Shown: positions 7,737 through 17,710, numbered from the stretch's first letter. The stretch is DNA of 64,000 nt from Paenibacillus algicola (GCF_005577435.1 NZ_CP040396.1:4295001-4359000); one strand, 5' to 3'. Translations and numbers: made by a program. Notes: generated from the sequence alone by a model not told the origin.

Positions 7737-9860
7737 TTGAAAACAAAATTATTAGTTAAGGTTATGACCACGGCAGCCTTACTCAGTGCTTGTGCATTAC
7801 CTGCCTACAGCGCATCAGCGAACTTCATGGATATTCAGCATTCATATGCAAAGGATGCGATTATAGAGTTGACGCAGAAAGGCATTCTCAAAGGAAAATC
7901 AGAGGATCGATTTGACCCGCAGGCTGAAATCTCAAGGCAAGATTTCGCCATTATTTTGGCTAGAGCGCTTCAGCTCGACGTGACTTCCAAGCCGTCCGCA
8001 CCCACCTTCACTGATGTACCTTCAGGAAACTATGCCTACTCTTACGTGGAGGCTGCCGTCAAGGCCGGACTGCTGCAAGGACAAGGAAACCAAAAATTTG
8101 GTTTTGGACAGCAGCTGTCAAGACAGGACATGGCCGTGCTTTTCACTCGTGCTCTCGGTGTTGACGCTTATGGCAAGGGAGAGAATTTGTTTTTTACAGA
8201 TTCCAGCGAGATTTCCGGTTACGCCAAGGATGCGGTCGGCTTAGCGTCTGAACTTCAGCTGATTCAGGGCAATCCCGATGGTACCTTTAATCCGAAAGGC
8301 AGTGCTGACCGGCAGTCGGTCGCTTTGATGTCCAGCCGTTTTCTGAAAACCAAGCAAGAGCTGGACAATGCTGCAACTCCGCCATCAGAGTTACCCGTGC
8401 CGCAAAAGCCTGAAGCCCCTATCGGATCTGTCCCTTATATTCCTTCTCCGGCACCGAGCGATCCCAAACCGGCTCCACCGGTTGATCGCACTGCCCCCGT
8501 GCTCACATTAATATCTGAAACTTCTCTTTCCGTTACATCTCCTATCCAGGTACGTACTTCCGAAGCAGGTACGGTCTATGTTATTTCTGCATCTCAGAAT
8601 CCTTCTACACGCGAACAGCTTGAAGCTCTTGTTCAAGACACCAAAAAAGCTGCCAAAGCAACGGTCTCCTCATCTAATGTAGAAACCAGCATTTCAACGA
8701 ACCGGTTACTCCCCGGAGAGTACAAAGCTATTGCGATAGATGCCGCCGGGAACGTATCTTCTTCATCTGCAGCCATCACTCTTGTGTTCAACACCACCGA
8801 AGCTCTGAATACCCCGATGTTGACCATCGGCGAATCTTTAAATATGTTGACTCTCACGTTCGATGAAGAGCTAGATGCGGCTTACCTTCCGAGCTCAAGC
8901 TCCTTTGAACTCTTAAAATATATGAACGGCCAAATTACCGAAGCCGTGGATATTGACCGTATTGAAGTGTCCGGAAATGTAGTTCAGCTTCATATTACAA
9001 ATCCGCTTGCGCAGGACGACCTTATTATAATGAACTATGGGGCTTCTTTAAATCTTGAGCAAGCTATCCGCAGCCTTAGCGGTAAATCCATCGAAAAGTT
9101 TAAGAAAATAAACGAATTTGACATCACGATTTCTGCTATTGAGAATATTGCTTTAGAAATAAAAGGGGAACAGGATTCCATTATTATTACTAGTTACCCA
9201 AGTAGTAATAATAAGATCGACATTAGAAACTTAGTACGTGTATATTATGGATCTGAAGAGGCTTTACCCCAATATGACTCTGTCGAAAATGATTTTAATA
9301 TTGAATTTCCATACTACAGTAGTCAAGGTTATATTGTTCTTGGCGAGCTTAAAATCACAACCGAGGATACGGATCTGTTATTCATAACGCCGCCTTACGA
9401 TAGACCATCTGGGTTTACTATCAGTAGAGCAGCCGCACTCACAGAAGAAGCAATAGCCTCTCTCTAGTTCCAGATTGTTCAGAACGACGCTGCAACGTCA
9501 TCCGTAAAGATTCCGGTTACCATTCATCCCGATATGACGGTCACCAGCTCTACCTACAACTCGGCAGCCGGTGAATTTCAATTCCAATTTAGCAAAGCAG
9601 TAAGCTCATCAGATCTGAGTGCTACGATCGAATATTCGGCTGATGGAACATTTGACAGCCCGATCACGCTGGATTATGAACAAGATGGTATTATTTCCTT
9701 TACAGACGAGTCTATTGTTCGTATTAAGCTGACCGAAGAAGCCCAAAGCCTCCTGTCTTCTTCTCCGAATAGTAAGTTCCGAATTCGCCTCAACAACATG
9801 ACTGCTGCAGGTCTTCCGGTTATTATGATACCTGTCGATATCTATGCCAACCCCCTTTAA
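7737..9860 (+). pseudogene. SLH-domain surface protein, interrupted by an in-frame TAG
   Basis: A TTG start with GGGGAGG seven bases upstream opens a secreted protein: signal peptide (residues 1-26, ending AYSA), three S-layer homology domains (about 29-72, 88-135, 150-200), a proline-rich linker, then Ig-like and other beta-rich repeats. SLH domains hold such proteins to pyruvylated wall polymer. The frame stops at TAG 9465-9467 after 576 codons, but the same frame continues without another stop to 9860 with sequence of the same style (FQIVQNDAATSSV and onwards). One base change (for example CAG to TAG) or a sequencing error explains it. The last third is more AT-rich than its neighbours. 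A truncated but still wall-bound product is possible. Confidence 0.8.
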
Positions 9861-10773
9861 AGCATACGCCTTTCAAGGACGGATACCTGGAGATTATAGG
9901 CAGCTGTTGCTTCCCGAGCATTACGCCTACCTCCAGCAGCTGCCAGCAGAGTGCTTCGCTATCGGGATTGCTTGTGGAGAGAAGCCAGCTGCACTTGCGG
10001 TTCTCTACAGAGATCCCGGAAGCCCTGAAGGCAAGCTGCAAAGCTTCGTCGTCGCTCCAGCATGGAGACGGCGCGGCCTCGGACGCCAGCTGTACACGCT
10101 GCTGGAGAACTGGGCACAACAGCAGCAGCTGAAGCAGATTCATGTGGAATATCTGGCACCTGCAGCCGCCCAGCTTGAAGAAAGCAAGGCGAAACCGGCT
10201 GCAGGCTTGCAGGATACCGTCTCGGTGCCAGCCCGCTTCTTGCAGGCCTGCGGCTTTCACATCCCGCAGCCCGGCATATATGTGTGGAAAGGGTCCTTGA
10301 AAGAGCTGGTACAGGAGCCCCGCGGGAACAGGCTGCAGCTGACTTCATCCTTTTCGGTCACCCCTTTTTATGAGCTCAGCGACATCGAGAGAGCTTCCAT
10401 AAAGAACAGGGTAGAGCTTCCTTATCCGTCTATTCTTGACCCTTTTATAGAGGAGCATGTCATAGATCAGGAACACAGCCTGATTCTTCGCCAGAACGGA
10501 AATATCGCAGGTTGGATTACGGTAGAACGATTTAACAACAATACCGTGCTGCTAAAAACCATGTATGTAAAGGATTCCTGCCGTTCTAAGGGCTGGGGCC
10601 TCGTGCTGGCTTTGGAGGCCTGCCGGCTTCTGGAGCGGGAGGGATTGTATGAGAACTGGATAGGCTTCGTGGAAGCAAGCAACCCTCTCATGGCCCGATT
10701 GGCCATAAAGCAGCTATCGCCGCTTCATAGTGTGTCGGTAGAAGTCTTGTGGCGTACCTCTAAATCCATCTGA
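9844..10773 (+). CDS. GNAT acetyltransferase with two GNAT-like halves
   Basis: A 309-residue protein. The N-terminal half carries the acetyl-CoA loop RRRGLG (75-80) after the strand LQSFVVAPAW; the C-terminal half has a second, weaker GNAT pattern (strand LLKTMYV, then KGWGLVLALEA near 240). Substrate unknown. The ATG overlaps the end of the SLH frame by 17 bases and no clear ribosome binding site precedes it, so translation may be coupled to readthrough of the upstream frame or use another start. A perfect 18-bp terminator follows. If the SLH gene is dead through its TAG, coupling to this gene could suffer. Confidence 0.72.
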   Translation: MPTPFKAYAFQGRIPGDYRQLLLPEHYAYLQQLPAECFAIGIACGEKPAALAVLYRDPGSPEGKLQSFVVAPAWRRRGLGRQLYTLLENWAQQQQLKQIHVEYLAPAAAQLEESKAKPAAGLQDTVSVPARFLQACGFHIPQPGIYVWKGSLKELVQEPRGNRLQLTSSFSVTPFYELSDIERASIKNRVELPYPSILDPFIEEHVIDQEHSLILRQNGNIAGWITVERFNNNTVLLKTMYVKDSCRSKGWGLVLALEACRLLEREGLYENWIGFVEASNPLMARLAIKQLSPLHSVSVEVLWRTSKSI

Positions 10774-10780
10774 AACATTT

Positions 10781-10824
10781 AAAGCACAAAGAACGGCCTG
10801 CAAAGGGGCCGTTCTTTGTGCTTT
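10781..10824. terminator. Bidirectional terminator, perfect 18-bp stem
   Basis: AAAGCACAAAGAACGGCC pairs perfectly with its reverse complement around an eight-base loop between two convergent genes. The A/T ends give a U-tract on either strand. Confidence 0.9.
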
Positions 10825-10844
10825 ATCCAGCTCCAGCAAGAGTC

Positions 10845-11900
10845 CTACCGGGCTTGCGCTGCTTCCCATTCCGCGATTTCTCTGCGTACTCTTGGCGCTA
10901 CCTCGGTTCCCAGCAGCTCAATGGCCCGCATCACTTCGTTATGCGGCATGGTGCCCAGCGGAACGTGGAGCAGAAAGCGGGTGATTCCGACCTGCTTGCG
11001 CAGGGCGATAATCTTGCTCGCTACCGTGTCCGGGCTTCCTACATACAGGGCGCCCTCCGGGCTTCTAGCGGCGTCGTAAGTGGCACGGCTGTAATGACCC
11101 CATCCGCGCTCGCGGCCAATGATATTCATGCCTGCCTGCGTGGGCAGGAAGAACTTCTCCACAGCCTCTTCCTCCACATCGCCCACAAAGCCGTGGGAAT
11201 GCGATGCAACTGTCAGCTTGCCGGGATCATGCCCGGCATGAGCAGCCGCTCTTTGATAGAGCTCTACCAGCGGAGCAAACTGCGCCGGACGCCCCCCGAT
11301 TATAGCGAGCACGAGCGGCAAGCCCAGCAGTCCTGCACGGACAACCGATTCCTGGTTGCCCCCGCTTCCAATCCATACCGGCAACGGCTGCTGCACCGGG
11401 CGCGGGTATACGCCCCGTTCCTGGATCGAGGGACGGAACTTGCCCTCCCATGTAATCGTTTCCGCTTCCCGCAGCTGCAATAGCAGCTGCAGCTTCTCTT
11501 CGAACAGCTCGTTATAATCGTCCAGATCGTTGCCGAACAGCGGAAAAGATTCGATGAAGGAGCCGCGGCCCGCCATAATCTCTGCCCGTCCGTTTGAAAG
11601 GCCATCCAGAGTGGCAAAATCCTGAAAGACCCGCACCGGGTCGGCAGAAGACAGCACCGTGACCGCACTCGTCAGCCTAATAGACTTGGTCTGCGTTGCG
11701 GCGGCCGCCAGCACGACTGCAGGAGAGGATGCTGCGTAATCCTTACGGTGATGCTCGCCCACGCCGTACACATCCAGGCCGACCTGATCCGCCAGCACAA
11801 TCTCTTCCACGACCTCCCGCAGGCGCTCGGCATGGCTGATCGTCTCTCCGGTATGCACGTCAGGCAATGTCTCGACAAATGTACTGATTCCAATTTCCAT
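10845..11900 (-). CDS. LLM-class flavin-dependent oxidoreductase (luciferase-like)
   Basis: A 351-residue TIM-barrel flavoprotein of the bacterial luciferase-like family, seen from GEHHRKDYAASSP near residue 48, ETL and RGSF segments and the C-terminal substrate-binding part. Such enzymes use reduced FMN, or F420 in other lineages, to oxidise small organic molecules; the substrate here is unknown. The start has AGGAGG at the right distance. It is divergent from the aldo/keto reductase at 12071, and the shared intergenic region has an inverted repeat, so the two redox enzymes could be controlled together. The family is certain, the reaction not. Confidence 0.85.
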   Translation of the reverse strand: MEIGISTFVETLPDVHTGETISHAERLREVVEEIVLADQVGLDVYGVGEHHRKDYAASSPAVVLAAAATQTKSIRLTSAVTVLSSADPVRVFQDFATLDGLSNGRAEIMAGRGSFIESFPLFGNDLDDYNELFEEKLQLLLQLREAETITWEGKFRPSIQERGVYPRPVQQPLPVWIGSGGNQESVVRAGLLGLPLVLAIIGGRPAQFAPLVELYQRAAAHAGHDPGKLTVASHSHGFVGDVEEEAVEKFFLPTQAGMNIIGRERGWGHYSRATYDAARSPEGALYVGSPDTVASKIIALRKQVGITRFLLHVPLGTMPHNEVMRAIELLGTEVAPRVRREIAEWEAAQAR

Positions 11901-11923
11901 CTGTATTCCTCCTGTTCAAGTCA

Positions 11924-11938
11924 CTTACATCAAGTAAG
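11924..11938. promoter_or_regulatory. Inverted repeat between two divergent oxidoreductase genes
   Basis: CTTAC-ATCAA-GTAAG, a perfect 5-5-5 palindrome in the 170-base divergent intergenic region. The spacing resembles operators of HxlR/MarR-type redox regulators, but no such regulator gene is adjacent. Confidence 0.35.
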
Positions 11939-12070
11939 CTTCTTTATAGATGTTCCTAGTTTGGCGGATTTAACATGGATTATCAAGTCTGTTGCCATTG
12001 CAAGGGCTGACCCCGGTATGCCACAATGAAGACGCTTGACGTTGAAGAGGAATGAGGAGGACAACACAAC

Positions 12071-12988
12071 ATGAGAACCATAACATTAGGCGCAAGCCAG
12101 CTAAAGGTTCCGGCGGTCGCCGTGGGCTGCATGCGGATCAATGCACTAAGTCCCAAGGAAGCCGAAACCTTTGTACAGACCGCGATGGAGCAGGGAGCTC
12201 ATTTTTTTGACCATGCGGATATCTATGGCGGCGGCGAGTGCGAAGAAATCTTTGCCGATGCCATACATATGAACAGTGACGTGCGCGAACGCATCCTGCT
12301 GCAATCCAAATGCGGAATTCGTCCGGGCAGCTTCGACTTCTCCAAGGAGCATATATTGAGCTCGGTAGACGGGATTTTACAGCGCCTGCGTACCGATTAT
12401 CTGGATGTGCTGCTGCTGCATCGCCCGGACACTCTGGTAGAGCCGGAGGAGGTTGCCGAGGCCTTTGATCAGCTGGAGCGCTCCGGCAAGGTGCGGCACT
12501 TTGGCGTATCCAATCAGAATCCGATGCAAATCCAGCTCCTGCAAAAATATGTGAAGAAGCCGCTGGTCGCGAATCAGCTTCAGTTCAGCATAACAAATAC
12601 AACCATGATTGACAGCGGCTTGAACGTCAATATGGAGAACGAAGCTGCGGTCAACCGCGATGGCAGTGTACTGGATTTTTGCCGACTGCATGACATCACG
12701 ATTCAGCCGTGGTCTCCGTTCCAGTACGGATTCTTCGAAGGCGTATTCCTGGGAAGTGACAAGTTCCCGGAACTGAACGCAAGGATTGATGAAGTGGCAC
12801 AGCGCTACAATGTCAGCAGCACGGCCATGGCGATTGCGTGGATTCTCCGCCATCCGGCGGGCATGCAGCCTGTGGTTGGCACGACGAACCTGGAGCGATT
12901 GAAGGACTGCTGCGAGGCCGCCGACATCACCATAACCCGGGAAGAATGGTATGACATCTACCGGGCGGCAGGCAATATTCTTCCATAG
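12071..12988 (+). CDS. Aldo/keto reductase (YdhF-like)
   Basis: A 305-residue TIM-barrel NADPH-dependent reductase. All four catalytic residues of the superfamily are present: Asp47, Tyr52 (DHADIYG), Lys81 (QSKCG) and His118 (LLLHRPD). The sequence follows the E. coli YdhF subgroup, whose natural substrate is unclear. The ATG is preceded by GAGGAGGACAACACAAC, a strong site. It is monocistronic, with a hairpin terminator 20 bases after the stop. Confidence 0.88.
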   Translation: MRTITLGASQLKVPAVAVGCMRINALSPKEAETFVQTAMEQGAHFFDHADIYGGGECEEIFADAIHMNSDVRERILLQSKCGIRPGSFDFSKEHILSSVDGILQRLRTDYLDVLLLHRPDTLVEPEEVAEAFDQLERSGKVRHFGVSNQNPMQIQLLQKYVKKPLVANQLQFSITNTTMIDSGLNVNMENEAAVNRDGSVLDFCRLHDITIQPWSPFQYGFFEGVFLGSDKFPELNARIDEVAQRYNVSSTAMAIAWILRHPAGMQPVVGTTNLERLKDCCEAADITITREEWYDIYRAAGNILP

Positions 12989-13007
12989 GGAAGGCCGCTG
13001 AATGTAC

Positions 13008-13042
13008 AATAATCCCCCCGCGGGGAACCGCGGGGGATTATT
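13008..13042 (+). terminator. Terminator after the aldo/keto reductase
   Basis: AATAATCCCCC and GGGGGATTATT form an 11-bp stem with a GC-rich inner loop that can pair further. Confidence 0.8.
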
Positions 13043-13077
13043 TATTGAGAGTAGAAATATGTTCCAACCTAGCGCAG

Positions 13078-13108
13078 CCAGGGCTTCCTTCGTGAAGCTC
13101 TGGTTTTT
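13078..13108 (+). terminator. Second terminator-like hairpin
   Basis: CCAGGGCTTC/GAAGCTCTGG (one G-U pair), six-base loop, then TTTTT. No gene lies between it and the previous terminator, so it is a backup or a relic. The remainder of the gene-free stretch 12989-13311 shows nothing else clear. Confidence 0.5.
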
Positions 13109-13311
13109 GTTGACCCTGTGTCGCTGGCGGCGGCTGGTCATATTGTCATATTCATGTAAAATGTGGATGGACAATGTCCTGCGCAATCTATAAAATAGAC
13201 TAAAAGTCATGTTTTAAACAATGGTCAATTGGTTTAATAAGTATCGCGTCCTGTAGTCTGAAAGACCCATTTCCTTTTTTAAACATTATATCCAGACAAA
13301 GAAGGTTGATC

Positions 13312-15750
13312 ATGACTTATTTAGAACCGTCTCAGCTTCATTGGCCGCTCCTTATTCTCGCCGTATTGGCAAGCCTGCTTGGTACCGCTATCATTACCTT
13401 TGGCATGGTGCCTGGCAAATCAGGGTCTGCTCCAGCCCCTAGATCCAGAAAAGTCATCGCCTCGCCTTCGATGCATCTGATTGTCTGGACCGGCGCGGTA
13501 GCCTTCAGCCTGTCTCATATTCTGGTCCCCCTGTCCCTGAACGTTCCGACGGCTACGAGCTACTATGTTATTCACGTGCTGTTTACGCTGGCTGGCTGCT
13601 ATGCAGCAATGCATTTCGGCGTCTGGTACGCCCGTCTCCCGCGAAGCCGGAGTCATTCGTACTGGACCGCGAGCTTTGCTATGGGAGCGATCATATTAAT
13701 TTTCGATTACATAAACACGCTATTTCTGTTCCGCAGCTATATCGTATTCCAGCCGCTCATGCTGCTGATGACCGTAGTCATTGTGCTGTCTCTCTGCCTG
13801 TGCGTGCTGCGGCTGCTGGCCACCTCGAACCGGAACCGAGAGCTGAAGCTGTACTCAGTAGCAACCATTCCCGGTGTGGTCCTGGTAGCGCTGGCTCTGA
13901 CCGGCTTTCCGATGCTGACGGCCTTTTCGGTGCTGCCGGTCGGACAGGGGGCTGCCATGGGCGGACTTTCCGTGCTGGTGCCTCATCTCGTGATGATGTT
14001 TATTGCGATTGGTATATTTATGATTCCTGACACGATGAGTGTAAGCCGCCAGCTGCGGCAGAATCAGAGGCTGATGGAGGCCGAACAGCATTACATGTCT
14101 CTCTTTGAGCATAACCCGGACAGCGTGCTGGCCTTTGACGCTCAAGGACATGTGAGTATGCTTAATCATCAGGGCGAGCTGCTGTCCCGGCGCCTGGGCA
14201 AGCCGCTGCTTTCCTCTCCGCTCGTGGATCTGGTGGAGCCCGGCTCCCGCGCAGCGGCTGAAGCCCATTACCGTCAGGTGCTGCAGGGCAAATCGGCTGT
14301 CATTGACGTTGAAGCTAAAGCGGCCGACGGCACCCTGCTGACGCTATGCGTTACCTCCCTTCCTATTATGGTGGAGGGTGTGCTCCGCGGCGCGTACAGC
14401 ATCATCAAGGATATTACCTCCGCCAAAAAAGACCAGGAAACGATCCTGCAGCTGGCGTATCAGGACGAGCTGACAGGCATGTCCAACCGCCGCTCGTTTC
14501 AAAACTTCCTGTCCTCCTGTACTGCCGAGGAAGCCAATCGGCCGTATGAGGCATTCACGGTCTTCTTTATTGACATGGACCGCTTTAAGCGAGTCAATGA
14601 CTTGTTCGGACATGCATTCGGGGATGAGGTCATCAAGACCGCAGCCCGCAAGCTCCAGAGCTGTCTTCCTCCAGAAGGCACCATCGCGCGCATGGGCGGT
14701 GACGAATTCACGGTGCTCGTCCCGGAGCTCTCCGCCAAAGAAGACATCGAGGCTGTTGGCAGACGCTTTGTAGAGGAGTTCGTGCAGCCCTTTCATGTCG
14801 GCCATCATACGGTCAAGCTGTCGGCCTCTGTCGGCATTGCCCGCTATCCTGAGGATGGAACCGATGCCGACGCGCTGATTAAGCGGGCGGATGCCGCCAT
14901 GTATGATGCCAAGCAGAACGGCAGCTCCCAGTACCGGTTCTATGATGCACAGCGCGATCAGAGCAGCATTGAACAAATTACGCTGGAGAATGATCTTGAA
15001 GGGTCCATTGCCCGGCAGGAAATGCAGCTCTACTATCAGCCCAAGATGGACATGCGGACCGGAGAAATGATCGGGGTGGAGGCTCTGCTGCGCTGGAATC
15101 ACCCACAGCTGGGCATGGTTTCGCCGGCTCGATTCATTCCGGTCGCGGAGAAGTCGGGGTATATTGTGCCTCTGGAGCTCTGGGTGCTCCGCACCGCCAT
15201 GTCCCAGGTGAAGCAATGGGAGACTGAAGGCTTGAGCGTCGTTCCGGTCGCGGTGAACATTTCACAGGTGCATTTAATGAAGCCGACCATTTTTGAATCG
15301 ATTATGGATACCATTACTGAGCTTCAGTTTGACACCGATCTGCTGGAGCTGGAAATTACCGAAAGCGCGATGATGTATAATGAGGAGCACGTTATTCACA
15401 TTCTGAATGATCTGAGGAAGGCGGGGATCGCCGTATCCATGGATGACTTCGGTACAGGCTACAGCTCGCTCAGTTATTTACAGAGTCTGCCGATTGAATG
15501 TCTGAAGATCGACCGTTCCTTTATCAACAAGCTGACCACGGATAAAGACAGCAGGGCCATTGCGGAGATGATTATTTCCATGGCCCGGCAGCTGAATCTC
15601 AGCATTGTCGCCGAAGGCGTAGAGACAGAGGATCAGGTGGGGCTGCTGAAGGAAATGAACTGCTTCAACGCGCAGGGCTATTTCTACAGCAAGCCGATGC
15701 CGCCGGAGGAATTGGCGCAGCAGTTTGCGCCCCCGTCCCGCGCCAGTTAG
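13312..15750 (+). CDS. Membrane-bound PAS-GGDEF-EAL cyclic-di-GMP protein
   Basis: An 812-residue protein. About seven N-terminal hydrophobic helices (residues 5-240) form a membrane sensor, followed by a PAS domain (about 255-365), a GGDEF domain with intact GGDEF at 462-466, and an EAL domain with EALLRW at 590 onwards plus DDFGTGYSSL and VAEGVET. Both the diguanylate cyclase and the phosphodiesterase motifs look active. The inhibitory RxxD site five residues before GGDEF is absent (PPEG there), so product inhibition of the cyclase is unlikely. The start was set at the ATG six bases after GAAGG rather than the upstream TTG. The signal sensed is unknown. Confidence 0.9.
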   Translation: MTYLEPSQLHWPLLILAVLASLLGTAIITFGMVPGKSGSAPAPRSRKVIASPSMHLIVWTGAVAFSLSHILVPLSLNVPTATSYYVIHVLFTLAGCYAAMHFGVWYARLPRSRSHSYWTASFAMGAIILIFDYINTLFLFRSYIVFQPLMLLMTVVIVLSLCLCVLRLLATSNRNRELKLYSVATIPGVVLVALALTGFPMLTAFSVLPVGQGAAMGGLSVLVPHLVMMFIAIGIFMIPDTMSVSRQLRQNQRLMEAEQHYMSLFEHNPDSVLAFDAQGHVSMLNHQGELLSRRLGKPLLSSPLVDLVEPGSRAAAEAHYRQVLQGKSAVIDVEAKAADGTLLTLCVTSLPIMVEGVLRGAYSIIKDITSAKKDQETILQLAYQDELTGMSNRRSFQNFLSSCTAEEANRPYEAFTVFFIDMDRFKRVNDLFGHAFGDEVIKTAARKLQSCLPPEGTIARMGGDEFTVLVPELSAKEDIEAVGRRFVEEFVQPFHVGHHTVKLSASVGIARYPEDGTDADALIKRADAAMYDAKQNGSSQYRFYDAQRDQSSIEQITLENDLEGSIARQEMQLYYQPKMDMRTGEMIGVEALLRWNHPQLGMVSPARFIPVAEKSGYIVPLELWVLRTAMSQVKQWETEGLSVVPVAVNISQVHLMKPTIFESIMDTITELQFDTDLLELEITESAMMYNEEHVIHILNDLRKAGIAVSMDDFGTGYSSLSYLQSLPIECLKIDRSFINKLTTDKDSRAIAEMIISMARQLNLSIVAEGVETEDQVGLLKEMNCFNAQGYFYSKPMPPEELAQQFAPPSRAS

Positions 15751-15775
15751 AGTGGGACTGCGGAGATCATATAGC

Positions 15776-15820
15776 AAAGAAGCAGTGGACCAGGGTCACC
15801 CCTAGATCCACTGCTTCTTT
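15776..15820. terminator. Bidirectional terminator after the GGDEF/EAL gene
   Basis: Perfect 14-bp stem AAAGAAGCAGTGGA/TCCACTGCTTCTTT between convergent genes. Confidence 0.85.
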
Positions 15821-15861
15821 ATGTTTACCGGCAGGTGAAGATATCACCCACCCCCTGCCCT

Positions 15862-16602
15862 CTAATCACGGCTAAAAATCTTGGACAGCAGGCGCAGCAT
15901 CTCAATATACAGCCATACCAGCGTAACGACAAGGCCGAACGCGCCATACCATTCCATATATTTCGGAGCCCCGCTGCGGGCACCGTTCTCGATAAAGTCA
16001 AAGTCCAGCACGAGATTCAGCGCGGCCACGATGACGATCACGACCGAGATCCCGATGCCGATCGGGCTGCTCTCATGCAGATAAGGAATGCTGACACCAA
16101 AAAAGCCCAGCACCAGGCTCAGCAGATACACCAGTGCAATGCCCCCGGTTGCTGCGATGACGCCCAGCTTGAAGTTCTCCGTAACCTTCACAATCCGCAG
16201 TCTGTACACGAGCAGCAGCGCCACGAATACGCCCATGGTCAGCAGAGCAGCCTGCAGGGTAATGCCGTCATAGACATATTCATAGTTTGCAGACAGCGCT
16301 CCCAGGAACAAGCCCTCGGCTACGGCATAAAGCGGAACAAGAAATGGTGCGGTTCTCGGTACAAAGGATACAATCAGAGCCAGAATAAAGCCGGCAATCA
16401 GGCCGCCAATCATGAAAGGGAACACATTCTCCCCGTCAAAATACATCTTCCAGGAGCTAAACGCGCCTGCCAGCAGCAAGACCAAAGTAATCATCGTTCT
16501 GTGGACGGTGCCGTCAATGGTCATGACCTTGTCTCCCGCTTGAGACTGCTGCCGCTCAAACGTATTATCGCTTAATGTAGGGTTACCGCTGCGACCTATC
16601 AA
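15862..16602 (-). CDS. Bax inhibitor-1/YccA family membrane protein
   Basis: A 246-residue protein with seven transmembrane helices after a polar N-terminus of about 35 residues. The last helices carry LNLVLDFDFIENG, matching the acidic residues of the pH-sensitive calcium leak in the BaxI_1 group. The role in bacteria is poorly known; B. subtilis YetJ is a calcium leak channel of the wider family. The start appears to be TTG at 16602, preceded by GAGGTG at a fair distance; no ATG with a better site was seen. Convergent with the GGDEF/EAL gene and monocistronic. Confidence 0.82.
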   Translation of the reverse strand: MIGRSGNPTLSDNTFERQQSQAGDKVMTIDGTVHRTMITLVLLLAGAFSSWKMYFDGENVFPFMIGGLIAGFILALIVSFVPRTAPFLVPLYAVAEGLFLGALSANYEYVYDGITLQAALLTMGVFVALLLVYRLRIVKVTENFKLGVIAATGGIALVYLLSLVLGFFGVSIPYLHESSPIGIGISVVIVIVAALNLVLDFDFIENGARSGAPKYMEWYGAFGLVVTLVWLYIEMLRLLSKIFSRD

Positions 16603-16749
16603 ATGCTGTCACCTCATCTTAATATTGGATTTATTTCTATCATATCACCCCCCTTATTCCCTTGCACCTACTTATTTAGAAGGCACCTCATCAAAGAGTG
16701 AAAAAGAGGGTATATGATCATTAGAACGTATGCAGAGAGGAACGTGTAT

Positions 16750-17637
16750 ATGAACCAGAAACGGGCTATGATCATTGTCAATCCATCTTCCGGAAAAGAA
16801 GAAGCTCCGCGCCGAGTCGTAGAGGTGGAACGTGTGCTGGCGGAGCAAGGCTATGAGGTCCTGATCCAGGAAACGGCGCAGGAGCTTGATGCGACCCGGT
16901 ACTGCATCTCGGCCTGTACCGAAGCATTTGATCTCGTCGTCTCCATTGGCGGCGACGGAACCCTGCATGAGACGATCAACGGCATGATGAACCAGAGTCA
17001 CCGACCGCGTCTTGGGCTTGTTCCGCTGGGTACGGTGAATGATTTCGCCCGGGCGCTGTCGATTCCGCTGCGTCCCGAGGATGCGATCCAGACGCTGGCC
17101 TCCTCCAAAGTACAGCGGGTAGACATGGGCACGATCAACAATCAGCTGTTTGCCAACGTCGCTGCTGCCGGTGCACTGGCAGAGTCTTTGTCCGCGGTGA
17201 CCTCCGAGGAGAAATCACGCCTGGGCTCGCTCGCTTATCTGAAAGAGGGACTGAAGGAGCTGGTCCACAGCCATGCGGTGCCCATGACGATTCATTACGA
17301 TAATCAAGTGTGGGAAGGCGAATCTCCATTGTTTCTGGCTGCCTTGACCAATTCGGTGGGAGGATTTGAACGGCTTGCTCCCGAGGCCTCGGTGGACGAT
17401 GGACTGCTGCATTGCTTTGTCATCAAGGATCTGAACCTGTTCAAGACGATGACCGCCAGCCTCTCGCTGCTATTTGGCAGCCTCAAGAATCATAAGGACG
17501 TCCACTACTTCACCGCCAAAAGCGTGACCGTCTCCTCCACAGAGCCGGTTCGCACCAACGTAGACGGCGAAGAAGGGCCGATTCTGCCCATCACGCTCAG
17601 CATCCTGCCACGGCATCTAGAGGTGCTGGTGCCGTAA
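16750..17637 (+). CDS. Diacylglycerol kinase / YegS family lipid kinase
   Basis: A 295-residue soluble kinase. It shows the nucleotide-binding GGDGT motif at 67-71, NPSSGK near the N-terminus (11-16), PLGTVNDFARAL, and the C-terminal acidic DDGLLHCFVI segment, all DAGK catalytic domain hallmarks. The family phosphorylates diacylglycerol or related lipids; DgkB in Firmicutes recycles diacylglycerol from lipoteichoic acid synthesis, but this could also be a YegS-type paralogue. The start was moved to 16750, where GAGAGG lies nine bases upstream; the longer frame from 16714 has no site. A perfect 20-bp terminator follows. Confidence 0.85.
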   Translation: MNQKRAMIIVNPSSGKEEAPRRVVEVERVLAEQGYEVLIQETAQELDATRYCISACTEAFDLVVSIGGDGTLHETINGMMNQSHRPRLGLVPLGTVNDFARALSIPLRPEDAIQTLASSKVQRVDMGTINNQLFANVAAAGALAESLSAVTSEEKSRLGSLAYLKEGLKELVHSHAVPMTIHYDNQVWEGESPLFLAALTNSVGGFERLAPEASVDDGLLHCFVIKDLNLFKTMTASLSLLFGSLKNHKDVHYFTAKSVTVSSTEPVRTNVDGEEGPILPITLSILPRHLEVLVP

Positions 17638-17710
17638 GAAGTTCAGAGAGACTTTACGCTTCTGCGACAGTACACAGCCAGGATGCATGACACTTCACCT
17701 TTACAGCTCT

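Noticed and set aside
9465..9467. TAG as pyrrolysine or programmed readthrough
   Set aside because: No pylT/pylS genes, no downstream stimulatory structure and no family precedent; a point mutation is the simpler reading.
15835..16575. 246-residue plus-strand frame antisense to the Bax inhibitor gene
   Set aside because: Gln/His-rich shadow with no hydrophobic pattern, while the minus strand encodes a clean seven-helix protein.
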